Assembly: GCA_020073305.1 (NCBI GenBank)
Contig: JAIQFK010000006.1
Span: forward strand, 124,001-188,000
DNA length: 64,000 nucleotides
Direction of reading: 5' to 3'
DNA from: Terriglobia bacterium
GTDB taxonomy: Bacteria; Acidobacteriota; Terriglobia; Bryobacterales; Bryobacteraceae
Below are positions 37,701 through 44,571 of the stretch, piece after piece; positions within the stretch are counted from its first letter, which is position 1, and every line of letters starts with the position of its first letter. The notes below the pieces were generated by a model. That model made no database searches. It was not told the DNA's origin and saw nothing but the letters and a program-made list of their open reading frames with translations. Made by a program: the position numbers and the translations under genes.

Positions 37701-38179
37701 GGCCGAACAGCGATTCCACCGGTCTGGCCACCGAAGAAAAGCCAAACAAACGTGAGATCGTGTTGCCGAAAGAGGAATTCGAGCGCCTGGCCGAGGAATT
37801 TGCCGCGCTGCGGTTCGTGGCTTTCATTCGTTACGTTATTCTGCAGTTGCGGAACTATCTCACGTTTCTGTCAGTAGCCTTCCTGCTGGCCGTCATCTCT
37901 TTCAACTCGTACCCGTTTCAGCCTCACCATACGCTCACGACATTCCTGACCGCAGTTTTCTTCATATGGGGAACCTTGGTGGTCATCGCATTTCTGCAAA
38001 TGAGCCGCGACCCCGTGCTGCGCCGCATGGGCAGCCCTGGCAAGCTGAGCGGCGCCGTGATCTGGCGGGCCATCTCATTCGGGGGGGTGCCGCTCATCAC
38101 GATTCTGGCGTCGCAATTCCCCTCAGTGGGCAGGTTCCTGTTCTCGTGGGTGCAGCCCGCGCTGGAAGCCGTCCACTAA
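34799..38179 (+). CDS. large membrane protein with periplasmic-binding-like N-terminal domain
   Basis: 1126 residues from a GTG at 34799 with GGGGG-type Shine-Dalgarno. After a signal/anchor (SLFLAVLVISGAVYL) and a Pro-rich linker, residues ~60-540 look like a type 1 periplasmic-binding fold: two Rossmann-like halves including IAIVSESNTAYGRF and VGIALTDVLDNLFVARLL, then FDGTLLVSTYPLF. Residues ~560-870 hold about eight membrane helices, then a cytoplasmic coiled region (~890-1020), then three or four more helices. I do not recognise a named family. The layout, an outside sensor head on a polytopic base, suggests a receptor or sensor-transporter. Monocistronic. Its 3' end overlaps the convergent kinase gene by 57 bp. 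Confidence 0.65.
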   Translation: MDNRYTSLFLAVLVISGAVYLPPQRTPARPPAPQNAKKKVERPSPSSLPRTPAPAFDDAVRKVRESLPIDSLRQAKDCVGEACIQGEFLLATVPNPYSSPHAYVFDAYIESIQRAAGASGYDFDRYWFPWSQQHALDGDTVEERRLQAEENKRLDEIPGVLVFRSGKCHQPYSLVVFLISETPTSGVNKTAFLNAVNDARRLFGADKASLIRVLGPSFSGSIPSLKIAMQTTAKQLSGKHAVEFRFVTGAATATGNEKRIKDQITEGIKDFSVQYEAVVADDDLTINQFRKYLEDSCKIVRPTEIAIVSESNTAYGRFLGKPEQTVVSLQIPSGISLLRNAYQEEPDLLVVPQQGQVPRQTLRLKLKDPTTAKDIVPKFAPEQTAVSQETALLNILQVIRERKIKFVGIALTDVLDNLFVARLLQKNCPDVRLFFLEPDLLYQHSEEGMSFDGTLLVSTYPLFLQNARWTGSIEIQFPTQGANGVYNAARVLLATPPTGDDRLINYTWPLSATDTPPLWLTAVGRNGIWPIALLLNDSQPRPPSLLPFCQSPFKVKHPLDRPSRPWSVAFLLVIALVLIHNGFSIYHNWNPAAQHRNWFASLKISSQPEFRQNQSFFLLFATLSLLALYLAFALVMAGYFSHNSWESPWAIIQAILALAVAVTFVLAAIRCVVGLQVFRWKQQPFELLFAVASIAVMLFLLAWVCVVGWQLVSPKYDGLFFVFRSVHPGSGLAAFVPVTFLLAVFYVWAVTHLRRLKLSETRCPAVPAVFSDHDCVPKQLNEALNLTFCDWRETVAVSLLFLLTVFLFRPGPSLRSLETANFDHFYSILMILVYGFLLFTAVRFLTVWRRLKALLHRLNWHPIGRIVARLPKDVSWLPMLQSGGMEQAEVTLARSRAKLSEMIASSGIDENLLQSLKAVEPGLNGRIVEFLRAKSCGMLDSADNFGELQRELKKISALLIANVLMARWPNSDSTGLATEEKPNKREIVLPKEEFERLAEEFAALRFVAFIRYVILQLRNYLTFLSVAFLLAVISFNSYPFQPHHTLTTFLTAVFFIWGTLVVIAFLQMSRDPVLRRMGSPGKLSGAVIWRAISFGGVPLITILASQFPSVGRFLFSWVQPALEAVH

Positions 38180-39106
38180 ACGGGCTGACCGCATCCACTC
38201 TTCGGTCTCCTCATACGAGCGCACGCCCTCGACCGCTCCCAGTTGCTGAATCACGAGCGCGCCGGTCGCGTTGGCGAACTTCGCCGCGTCCGCATCAGAA
38301 CGGCCGCGCAGACGCGCCGCGAGGAACGCCCCCGCGAAGCAATCGCCCGCACCGGTGGTATCGACCACCGGCACATCGAATGCCGGGCACTCGATCGCAA
38401 CGCCCGGCCCGAACACCGCGCAGCCGCGGCCACTGAGCTTCAGCACGACGGTGCGCGCTCCGTGCCCTTGCATCACTCCGGCGGCGCGGGCGGGATCGGA
38501 CGCGCCGGTCAACATGCGCGCCTCATCCTCGTTCATGAACAGCAGATCGGTATACGGCAGGCACGGCGCGAGGTCCTGCATCCAGCGGCCCAGCGTGTCC
38601 CACTGCGTGTCGACCGAGGTTTCGAGGCCGGCCTCGCGCGCGCGGCGCAGAAGGTCCGCCGTGTGCGGGCGCAGCTTCGGCAGGCCGAATACGGACGCCA
38701 GGTGAAAGCGCGACATGCCGCGGGTTACGTCAGGCGTGAATTCGACGGGCTTGGCAAACGCCTCGCCGCTTGCGCCCAGCCGGTGCAGGAACATGCGATT
38801 GCCGGAACTGTCGACCAGAACCACCGTGGTCGCCGTGGGCGCCGGCGAGCGCGCAATGCCGGCCGTCTCCACGCCGGCGCCTGCAAGCTTGCTCAGCACC
38901 ACGTCGCCGAACGCATCTTGCCCCACCATGCCGATCAGGCGCACGGGAGTTCCCAGCTTGCCCAGCGTGTAGGAAGTGCTCGCGCCGTTACCGCCGAGAT
39001 GCTGCTCAATAGCATCCACCAGCGTGGTCGTGCCCCATGGGAAGCGGTCGACGGGCCGGACCAGAATGTCGAGAACCAGGTTGCCGCAGCACAGAACGCC
39101 GGTCAT
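38123..39106 (-). CDS. PfkB-family carbohydrate kinase
   Basis: 327 residues. N-terminal substrate region LGGNGASTSYTLGKLGTPVRLIGMVGQDAFGD and the C-terminal PfkB signature VVDTTGAGDCFAGAFLAARLRG with the catalytic Asp identify a ribokinase-like sugar kinase. The sugar is not evident. The C-terminus, after the kinase fold, runs into sequence antisense to the end of the large membrane protein. A hypothetical gene lies 10 bp upstream on the same strand, followed by aroF, so it may be the distal gene of that transcript. Confidence 0.87.
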   Translation of the reverse strand: MTGVLCCGNLVLDILVRPVDRFPWGTTTLVDAIEQHLGGNGASTSYTLGKLGTPVRLIGMVGQDAFGDVVLSKLAGAGVETAGIARSPAPTATTVVLVDSSGNRMFLHRLGASGEAFAKPVEFTPDVTRGMSRFHLASVFGLPKLRPHTADLLRRAREAGLETSVDTQWDTLGRWMQDLAPCLPYTDLLFMNEDEARMLTGASDPARAAGVMQGHGARTVVLKLSGRGCAVFGPGVAIECPAFDVPVVDTTGAGDCFAGAFLAARLRGRSDADAAKFANATGALVIQQLGAVEGVRSYEETEEWMRSARLVDGFQRGLHPREQEPAH

Positions 39107-39116
39107 GGGGCCTGGA

Positions 39117-40040
39117 TTAGAGCGTTCCGCCGGCCAGCGACTCGAGGAAGACCGAAGGCAGCGGCCAGCGTCCCAGCACGCGTCTGCCAGCCTGCTCGAA
39201 CACGCCCGCGGTCAGCACGCCGCTCAAGTCTCTCGGATTGGGCTTCTGGTTTTCGTGAGCGATCATGTCGCGGAGCAGGGAAGTGGCGCGCTGCAGTTGT
39301 ACCGCCAGAGCCGCCGCGTCAGTGGAGTTGCGGCAAGTCACCGCCAGCCGGGCTTCGAACTGTTGTCCCTGCGGGCCGAGCGAAAGCAGAATCTTGTCCG
39401 CCGAAGCGAGCGCGGTGGCAAAGAGGCGCGTGCCGCCGGGCAATTGCTCCGCGCTTTTCAGGTTCTCGGCGGGGATGGAAAACCAGACCGGATCGACCGG
39501 GGGATCGAGCGGCTGGACGGCGCCGCTGAGCGGCTCGTGCAAACGCGTGGCCGCGGAGCTGTCGCTGCTCACGGCCAGCGCCATCAGGTTCGATTGCAGC
39601 GGATAGAACGAAATCCTGCGCTCCGGTGTGCTGCCCGGCATGCGGCACAAATGCCCGCCACAGGTTCCGCCCTGCGCTTGTGCGTAACTCTCCAGCTTCT
39701 TCCAGTCGAACCGCCCCTTGACGACGAAGAACTCGCCATCGTTCGTGAAAGACACCGCGGCCAAGTCAAGATCCCTTCGGTAATCAAAGCCGGTAGCGGT
39801 GACAAACGCCTGGTATTCTGGTTCTTCGCTGGCTTTGGATGGAGAGATGAGTTTCAGGATACCGCCGCGTCGCAGCGCATCGAAGTCGACGAACAGGACG
39901 GCTGCGTTTTGCGCGGGCAAACGCCGCAACATCCCGGCCGGGCTGGCAGCGGCAATTTGGGCGCGCTCACGTAGCGCCAGCCAGACCGCGCCCGAGACGA
40001 TTGCAAGCGCGATCACTACCCACCACGCGCGGAGTTTCAC
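39117..40040 (-). CDS. membrane-anchored protein of unknown function
   Basis: 307 residues from a GTG at 40040. One N-terminal anchor (WWVVIALAIVSGAVWLAL) precedes an extracytoplasmic domain with GMLRRLPAQNAAVLFVDFDALRRGG, which resembles the DUF3352-like surface proteins in which a repeated pattern of PADA-x-x-hydrophobic-D occurs. No catalytic residues seen. The GTG is chosen because the membrane anchor follows it directly and because it lies 10 bp from the aroF stop. Part of a probable aroF-unknown-PfkB transcript. Confidence 0.6.
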   Translation of the reverse strand: MKLRAWWVVIALAIVSGAVWLALRERAQIAAASPAGMLRRLPAQNAAVLFVDFDALRRGGILKLISPSKASEEPEYQAFVTATGFDYRRDLDLAAVSFTNDGEFFVVKGRFDWKKLESYAQAQGGTCGGHLCRMPGSTPERRISFYPLQSNLMALAVSSDSSAATRLHEPLSGAVQPLDPPVDPVWFSIPAENLKSAEQLPGGTRLFATALASADKILLSLGPQGQQFEARLAVTCRNSTDAAALAVQLQRATSLLRDMIAHENQKPNPRDLSGVLTAGVFEQAGRRVLGRWPLPSVFLESLAGGTL

Positions 40041-40050
40041 GAACCCAGTA

Positions 40051-41094
40051 TCACACGCCGGCTGCGGCCAGTTCGGCCACGCGCGCTTGTTTCCAAAGGT
40101 CAAAATAAGGCTTGAGCTGCGTCATCATGTTGCGGAACTGATCCAGTGTGAGCGATTGCGCGCCGTCGCTGACCGCCTTCTCCGGGTTGGGATGCACTTC
40201 CACGATCATGCCGTCGGCCCCGATGGCAACTCCCGCGCGCGCCACCGCGGGAACCAGGCTGCGCTTGCCGGTTGCGTGGCTGGGATCGAGGATCACCGGC
40301 AGGTGCGTCATTTCGTTGAGCACCGGCACGGCCGCAATGTCGCAGGTATTGCGGGTGGCGGTTTCAAAGGTACGGATGCCGCGTTCGCACAACAGCACGT
40401 TGGAATTGCCATGCGCCACCAGGTACTCGGCGGACATCAGCAGCTCCTTGATGGTGGAACTCATGCCGCGCTTCAGCAATATCGGCCGCCCGCATTTTCC
40501 CAGCGACTTCAGCAGCGCGAAGTTCTGCATGTTGCGCGCTCCCACCTGCATGATGTCCGCGTATTCGGCCACCAGTTCCACGTCGCGATCGCTCATCACC
40601 TCGGTAATGATGGCGAGTCCGGTGGCTTCTTTGGCCTTGCGCAGCAGCTTCAAACCTTCGAGCTCCATGCCCTGGAAATCGTAAGGCGAGGTGCGAGGCT
40701 TGAACGCGCCGCCGCGCAGAATGCGTGCTCCGGCTTTCCGCACTCCTTCGGCGGTTTCCATGATCTGCTGCTCGGATTCCACCGAGCACGGCCCAGCCAT
40801 CACGATGAACTCTTCGCCGCCGATTTCGTGGCCGTCCACGCGAACCTGCGTGCGCTCCTTCTTGAATTCCTTGCTGACGAACTTGTAGGGCGCCGAGATG
40901 CGCATGGCCCGCTCCACTCCGGGAGTGGCTTCAAGCGATTCGAGACACGCCGTCACGTCGCCGATGCCCACCACTCCGATCACCACCCGCTCCTCGCCTT
41001 CGATGGAGTGGACCTTATAGCCGAACTCGCGAATTCGCTCGCACACGTGATCAATCTCCTCTCGGGTGGCATGAGGCCGCATCGAAATGATCAT
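40051..41094 (-). CDS. aroF: 3-deoxy-7-phosphoheptulonate synthase (DAHP synthase, type I-beta)
   Basis: 347 residues from the ATG at 41094. An N-terminal ferredoxin-like regulatory domain ([20 protein letters not shown]) precedes the barrel, as in the Thermotoga-type enzyme that is feedback-inhibited by Phe and Tyr. Active-site motifs: [53 protein letters not shown] and [16 protein letters not shown]. It commits PEP and erythrose-4-phosphate to the shikimate pathway. A Shine-Dalgarno GGAGG (41110-41106) lies 11 bp before the ATG. The gene is preceded by a leader peptide and terminator that look like an attenuator (41113-41244). Confidence 0.95.
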   Translation of the reverse strand: MIISMRPHATREEIDHVCERIREFGYKVHSIEGEERVVIGVVGIGDVTACLESLEATPGVERAMRISAPYKFVSKEFKKERTQVRVDGHEIGGEEFIVMAGPCSVESEQQIMETAEGVRKAGARILRGGAFKPRTSPYDFQGMELEGLKLLRKAKEATGLAIITEVMSDRDVELVAEYADIMQVGARNMQNFALLKSLGKCGRPILLKRGMSSTIKELLMSAEYLVAHGNSNVLLCERGIRTFETATRNTCDIAAVPVLNEMTHLPVILDPSHATGKRSLVPAVARAGVAIGADGMIVEVHPNPEKAVSDGAQSLTLDQFRNMMTQLKPYFDLWKQARVAELAAAGV

Positions 41095-41112
41095 GACTTT
41101 TCGAACCTCCCT

Positions 41113-41143
41113 AAAACAAAAAACCCACTCTTCCGAGTGGGTT
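41113..41143 (-). terminator. Rho-independent terminator in the aroF leader (attenuator)
   Basis: On the minus strand, AACCCACTC (41143-41135), loop GGAA, GAGTGGGTT (41130-41122) forms a perfect 9-bp stem, followed by TTTTGTTTT. It sits between the leader peptide and the aroF Shine-Dalgarno. Its position inside the leader makes it an attenuator and not the end of another gene. Confidence 0.9.
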
Positions 41144-41182
41144 GGCTTTTTCAATTGCTTAATTTCTAGACCAACGCCACTC
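41135..41182 (-). promoter_or_regulatory. antiterminator element of the aroF attenuator
   Basis: GAGTGG (41182-41177) and GTTGG (41175-41171), directly at and after the leader-peptide stop codon, are complementary to CCACTC (41140-41135) and CCAAC (41145-41141). They give an 11-bp helix with one bulged C. This helix uses the same strand that forms the 5' arm of the terminator, so the two structures exclude each other. A ribosome at the leader stop would cover the first strand and favour termination. Confidence 0.8.
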
Positions 41183-41244
41183 TACGCAATCTTGGTAAAG
41201 TACCAAAATCGGTAGCTAAACGAACTGGCGAAGGTCCCGAACAT
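41182..41244 (-). CDS. aromatic leader peptide of aroF
   Basis: A 20-residue reading frame, MFGTFASSFSYRFWYFTKIA, with eight aromatic residues (five Phe, two Tyr, one Trp), including the cluster FSYRFWYF close to the stop. Such control-codon clusters are typical of ribosome-mediated attenuation (pheL, trpL, hisL). Here the controlled gene is DAHP synthase, whose products are exactly Phe, Tyr and Trp. No Shine-Dalgarno is visible; a TATACT hexamer 9 bp upstream suggests the transcript may start almost at the ATG, so a leaderless start is possible. Confidence 0.8.
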   Translation of the reverse strand: MFGTFASSFSYRFWYFTKIA

Positions 41245-41252
41245 CGAAAGGC

Positions 41253-41282
41253 AGTATAGCGCTAATTGGCGGAGCAAAGCAA
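41253..41282 (-). promoter_or_regulatory. putative aroF promoter
   Basis: TATACT (41258-41253) on the minus strand is a good -10 hexamer. The best -35 candidate is TTGCTT (41282-41277) with an 18-bp spacer, a weak match. Transcription would begin near 41246, two bases before the leader-peptide ATG. Confidence 0.45.
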
Positions 41283-41451
41283 GCGGGGGTGAGGGAGTAA
41301 GGATTGGTAGGTAAAGCCCAAGCCATTTCCCAGATGTCTGTGGACTCTCGCTGGAAATCGCATCTGTGATTTGGGCGTTTTCCAGTCCGGGTGACTCGGC
41401 AAGGCTGGTTCGGGCGTTCCTAAACCTCGGCGACCAGGAGAGAGCTTTGAT

Positions 41452-42090
41452 GTGGGTACGCACGTAGAATTGGCTTCAAATATGGATCCGCGTGCAATCC
41501 GTGCGAAATTCGGCCAGGACTACGTAGCCACTGAACGCACCTTCATGATGGGTATTGATCAACGCTTCACGGCAGAGATGGCCGAGCGATTTCGCAACCG
41601 GCAGGTTCTGGAAACGTGTACTGGGGGAGGATTCACGACAATCGCACTCGCGCGCGTAGCAGCGCATGTGATCACCGTTGAGATCGATCAAGCCCATCAA
41701 GCACAGGCCAGGCAAAACTTGGCGACGGCCGGCCTCCTAGGTCGGGTCACATTCGTCCTCGCGGACATTATGGATGAGCACACCTGGGATGGGTTGCCGC
41801 CTGTCGACGCGGCGTTCTTAGACCCAGACTGGGCCGCGACCGGCCCCGACCATGTCCATCGTTTTGTGCCTTCTTCGACCAGACCGCCTGCCGATGCGCT
41901 CCTCGAAAGGAGCTTCCGTGCAACGCGGAACCTGGCCCTCGTCCTACCACCGACATTGGACATCCGCGAACTTTGTACACTTCCGAGCCACGAGCGCCAA
42001 AAGCTGTACATGGACCAAAGTCACGAACTCTACTGCCTGTACTTTGGTGATCTCGCTGTCTCATTGGGTGAGACCGAATTGCGCGTCTGA
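41452..42090 (+). CDS. SAM-dependent methyltransferase-like protein
   Basis: 212 residues from a GTG at 41452 with GGAGAG upstream; an ATG at 41482 is the alternative. The Rossmann SAM-binding motif is VLETCTGGGFTTIALARVAAHVITVEID, and motif IV is AAFLDPDWAATGP. This resembles the RNA-cap-guanine-N2/TrmG-type methyltransferase family, where DPPW is expected; here it reads DPDW, so activity on RNA is uncertain. Divergent from aroF; monocistronic. Confidence 0.65.
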   Translation: MGTHVELASNMDPRAIRAKFGQDYVATERTFMMGIDQRFTAEMAERFRNRQVLETCTGGGFTTIALARVAAHVITVEIDQAHQAQARQNLATAGLLGRVTFVLADIMDEHTWDGLPPVDAAFLDPDWAATGPDHVHRFVPSSTRPPADALLERSFRATRNLALVLPPTLDIRELCTLPSHERQKLYMDQSHELYCLYFGDLAVSLGETELRV

Positions 42091-42224
42091 GAATACCGTT
42101 CCGAGCCGCGCTGTCCTCTGATTGCACCACGGAGCCGCGTAGTCGGCGGCCCTTAGAATCGATCGTCTGCGCGGACAAACTGACCCGCCACGCCAGGATT
42201 TACAATTGTCTCTTTACCAGAAGA

Positions 42225-42303
42225 GGGGGACAGGCACCACTGTCCACGACGAGCAGTTCGATCGGTTGTGAGTGTTTGGATTAGGGACAGTGGAGCCAGT
42301 CCC
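42225..42303 (-). repeat. two-hairpin intergenic repeat, copy 4
   Basis: Inverted relative to copies 1-3: GGGGACAGGCACCACTGTCC at the left, GGGACAGTGGAGCCAGTCCC at the right. It ends 7 bp before the start of the hydrolase gene, so it lies in its 5' leader. Confidence 0.88.
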
Positions 42304-42310
42304 GCTGCTG

Positions 42311-42913
42311 ATGCGCATCATTTACCTCCACGGCTTCGCTTCCGGACCGGCCTCCAAAAAAGCCGCGTTCTTTCGTGAACGCATGCTGTCTCTCGAAGTT
42401 CCGGATCTTGCGGCGGGGGATTTTGAAAACCTGACCATCAGCGGCCAGCTCGAATTGATCGGAGATCTCGCCGGCGGAGAGCAGATCTCGCTCATCGGCT
42501 CGAGCCTGGGTGGCTATCTGGCCGCATTGTACGCCGCCCGGCATCCGGAGGCTGCCAGGCTGGTGCTGATGGCGCCTGCGTTTGGATTCGCTCGGCGCTG
42601 GGCCGCGGCTCCGGAGGCCGAGAACTGGCGCAAGGCTGGCTTTCTCGACGTCTACCACTACGGAGAGAAGCGGAACCGCCGGCTCAGCTATGCATTCATC
42701 GAAGACGCGTTCCGCTACGAAGATTTTCCAGATTTCAAGCAGCCCGCTTTGGTCTTTCACGGCATCCGCGACGACGTGGTTCCCGCGCGATTCTCGTCGG
42801 AGTTTGCGGCGACGCATCCCAACGCGCGTCTGCACTTACTGGATTCCGATCACGAGCTGATCGATGTGCTCGAAATCATCTGGCAGGGAGCCGAGTCCTT
42901 CTTGCTACCATGA
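42311..42913 (+). CDS. YqiA-like alpha/beta-hydrolase (esterase)
   Basis: 200 residues from the ATG at 42311. MRIIYLHGFASGPASKKAAF is the start of the YqiA/UPF0227 family, the nucleophile elbow is LIGSSLGGYLAALYA, and the catalytic Asp and His lie in GIRDDVVP and LDSDHELID. It hydrolyses short acyl esters. An upstream extension of the frame is only the two-hairpin repeat. The next gene overlaps its end. Confidence 0.83.
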   Translation: MRIIYLHGFASGPASKKAAFFRERMLSLEVPDLAAGDFENLTISGQLELIGDLAGGEQISLIGSSLGGYLAALYAARHPEAARLVLMAPAFGFARRWAAAPEAENWRKAGFLDVYHYGEKRNRRLSYAFIEDAFRYEDFPDFKQPALVFHGIRDDVVPARFSSEFAATHPNARLHLLDSDHELIDVLEIIWQGAESFLLP

Positions 42914-43304
42914 GTTCTTGCTCGCCACCAACTTCAACCTGTACCTGGGAATTCGCATCCTGCGCAAGCACCCCAACGGCGTCACCGTGGAGTGCCGGAT
43001 GCGCAAAGAACTGCTGAATTTCGCCGGCGTGCTGCACGGCGGCGTCACCGCCACGCTCGCTGACGTCGCTGTGGGCCAGGCGCTCATGCAACGCGGCCAC
43101 AAAACCACCACCGTAGAACTCAAGATCAACTACCTGCGGCCCATCACCGGAAGCAAAGTGACGGCCCGCTCGCACCTGCTGCGGATTGGCAAGACGCTGT
43201 CCACGGCGCGCGTGGACGTCTTCGACGACAGGAAGAATCTGGCGGCGGTGGCTCTGGTGACGTACATGCTGCTCGAAGGAAGCGGGCGGCTGATTCGGAA
43301 GTAA
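42864..43304 (+). CDS. PaaI-family hot-dog thioesterase
   Basis: 146 residues. The hot-dog signature LLNFAGVLHGGVTATLADVAVG, followed by TTTVELKINYLRPITGSKVTARS, matches the PaaI/DUF4442-like acyl-CoA thioesterases. The start is not certain: the ATG at 42864 overlaps the esterase gene by 50 bp, but the number of residues it places before LGIRIL fits the family. Likely co-transcribed with the hydrolase. Confidence 0.8.
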   Translation: MCSKSSGREPSPSCYHEFLLATNFNLYLGIRILRKHPNGVTVECRMRKELLNFAGVLHGGVTATLADVAVGQALMQRGHKTTTVELKINYLRPITGSKVTARSHLLRIGKTLSTARVDVFDDRKNLAAVALVTYMLLEGSGRLIRK

Positions 43305-43332
43305 GAAACCGCTCCCTTTGGTCGCGGCTCGG

Positions 43333-44565
43333 TTACGAGATCAACCCGCGAAAATTCTTCGGCGAGAATCCGGGGAAGACGCTGTTCAGATCGCGATTGC
43401 CCAGGTGCGTCTGAACCAGTTCACCGAGCACGCTGCGGAAGTCGGTGGTGAGCGCCAGGTCGCGGCCTTCGTAGAGCTGCTCGGCGGCGAGGCCGGGCCA
43501 GTCGCCGTAGACTTTGCCGCCGCGCACGTCGCCGCCCATGACGAACATGACGTTGGCGTGACCATGATCGGTGCCACGGTTGCCGTTCTCGCGCGCCGTG
43601 CGGCCGAATTCGGACATCGTGACTAGGGCCACGTCCGCCATGCGGTCGCCGAGATCGTTCCAAAAGGCTGCCAGACTTTGGCCGAATTCAACGAGCCGTT
43701 GCGCGAGCTGTCCCTGTGAGGCCCGCTGCGCCACCTCGTTCACATGGTGATCCCATCCGCCAATGTCGGCGAACGCTACCTCGACGCCCACATCTGACTT
43801 GATCAGCCGCGCGATCTGCTGCAAGCTGTCGCCGAAGCGGCCGCGCGGATATTCCGCGCCCGGGTGGTATGGCTGTTTCTCGATCGACTGCAGCAGCTTT
43901 ACCGCGTCGAACGTCTCACGGCCGGCGCCGCTCAATACGGTATCGGCCGAGTCCGCGTACATAGCCTGGAAAACTTTCGATGCACCGTCATTGCGTACTT
44001 GAAACGAATTCAGGTTCTCGATGGCGACGGCGTTGTTTCGCCCCCGCATGGCGCGCGGCAGCGAAGCGCCCAGGGCCACGGCGCGCACGGGCGAGATGCT
44101 GGCCGGCTCGGGAACGAGCGAGCGATTCAGCCACCCATCGTTCGTCGCCTTGAAACCGGGTGTTCCCGATTCCATGAAGTCTTGCGCGTCGAAGTGCGAG
44201 CGGGTAGGGTCGGGCGAGCCGGCGGCATGCACGATGGCCAGGTGCTGCGCATCGAAAACGGACTTGAGCGGCGCGAGCGCCGGATGCAGACCGAAGAATC
44301 CATCCAGATCGATCGCCGTGTTTTCCCGATCCGTGCCCGATGGCCGTGGAAGGGCGATGCTCGGCCGCATCTCGTAATAGCGCCGTTCGCCGTGCGGCAC
44401 CACGATGTTCAATCCATCAGCCGCGCCGCGCTGGAAAATGGCGACTAGAATCTTCTTGCGAGGTCCGTCAGCCGCGTAAAGCGCGCGCTTCAGCCAGATG
44501 GGCGCCGTTCCCACACCCACCATGGCGAGGCCGGCGTTTCTGAGGAATATTCTCCGATTCAACAT
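43333..44565 (-). CDS. DUF1501 protein with Tat signal
   Basis: 410 residues. LNRRIFLRNAGLAMVGVGTA is a twin-arginine signal. The body, AIFQRGAADGLNIVVPHGERRYYEMRP and SHFDAQDFMESGTPG, with DHHVNEVAQ and TMSEFGRTARENGNRGTDHGHA, is DUF1501, a sulfatase/alkaline-phosphatase-like fold with retained metal-type Asp and His. It is a secreted protein of unknown substrate. It follows the DUF1800 gene by 6 bp, the standard pairing of these families in Planctomycetes and Acidobacteria. Confidence 0.9.
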   Translation of the reverse strand: MLNRRIFLRNAGLAMVGVGTAPIWLKRALYAADGPRKKILVAIFQRGAADGLNIVVPHGERRYYEMRPSIALPRPSGTDRENTAIDLDGFFGLHPALAPLKSVFDAQHLAIVHAAGSPDPTRSHFDAQDFMESGTPGFKATNDGWLNRSLVPEPASISPVRAVALGASLPRAMRGRNNAVAIENLNSFQVRNDGASKVFQAMYADSADTVLSGAGRETFDAVKLLQSIEKQPYHPGAEYPRGRFGDSLQQIARLIKSDVGVEVAFADIGGWDHHVNEVAQRASQGQLAQRLVEFGQSLAAFWNDLGDRMADVALVTMSEFGRTARENGNRGTDHGHANVMFVMGGDVRGGKVYGDWPGLAAEQLYEGRDLALTTDFRSVLGELVQTHLGNRDLNSVFPGFSPKNFRGLIS

Positions 44566-44571
44566 ATGCGC

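Noticed and set aside
41113-41154. Extended start of aroF at 41154
   Set aside because: The extra codons are the terminator hairpin; the family start and Shine-Dalgarno lie at 41094-41110.
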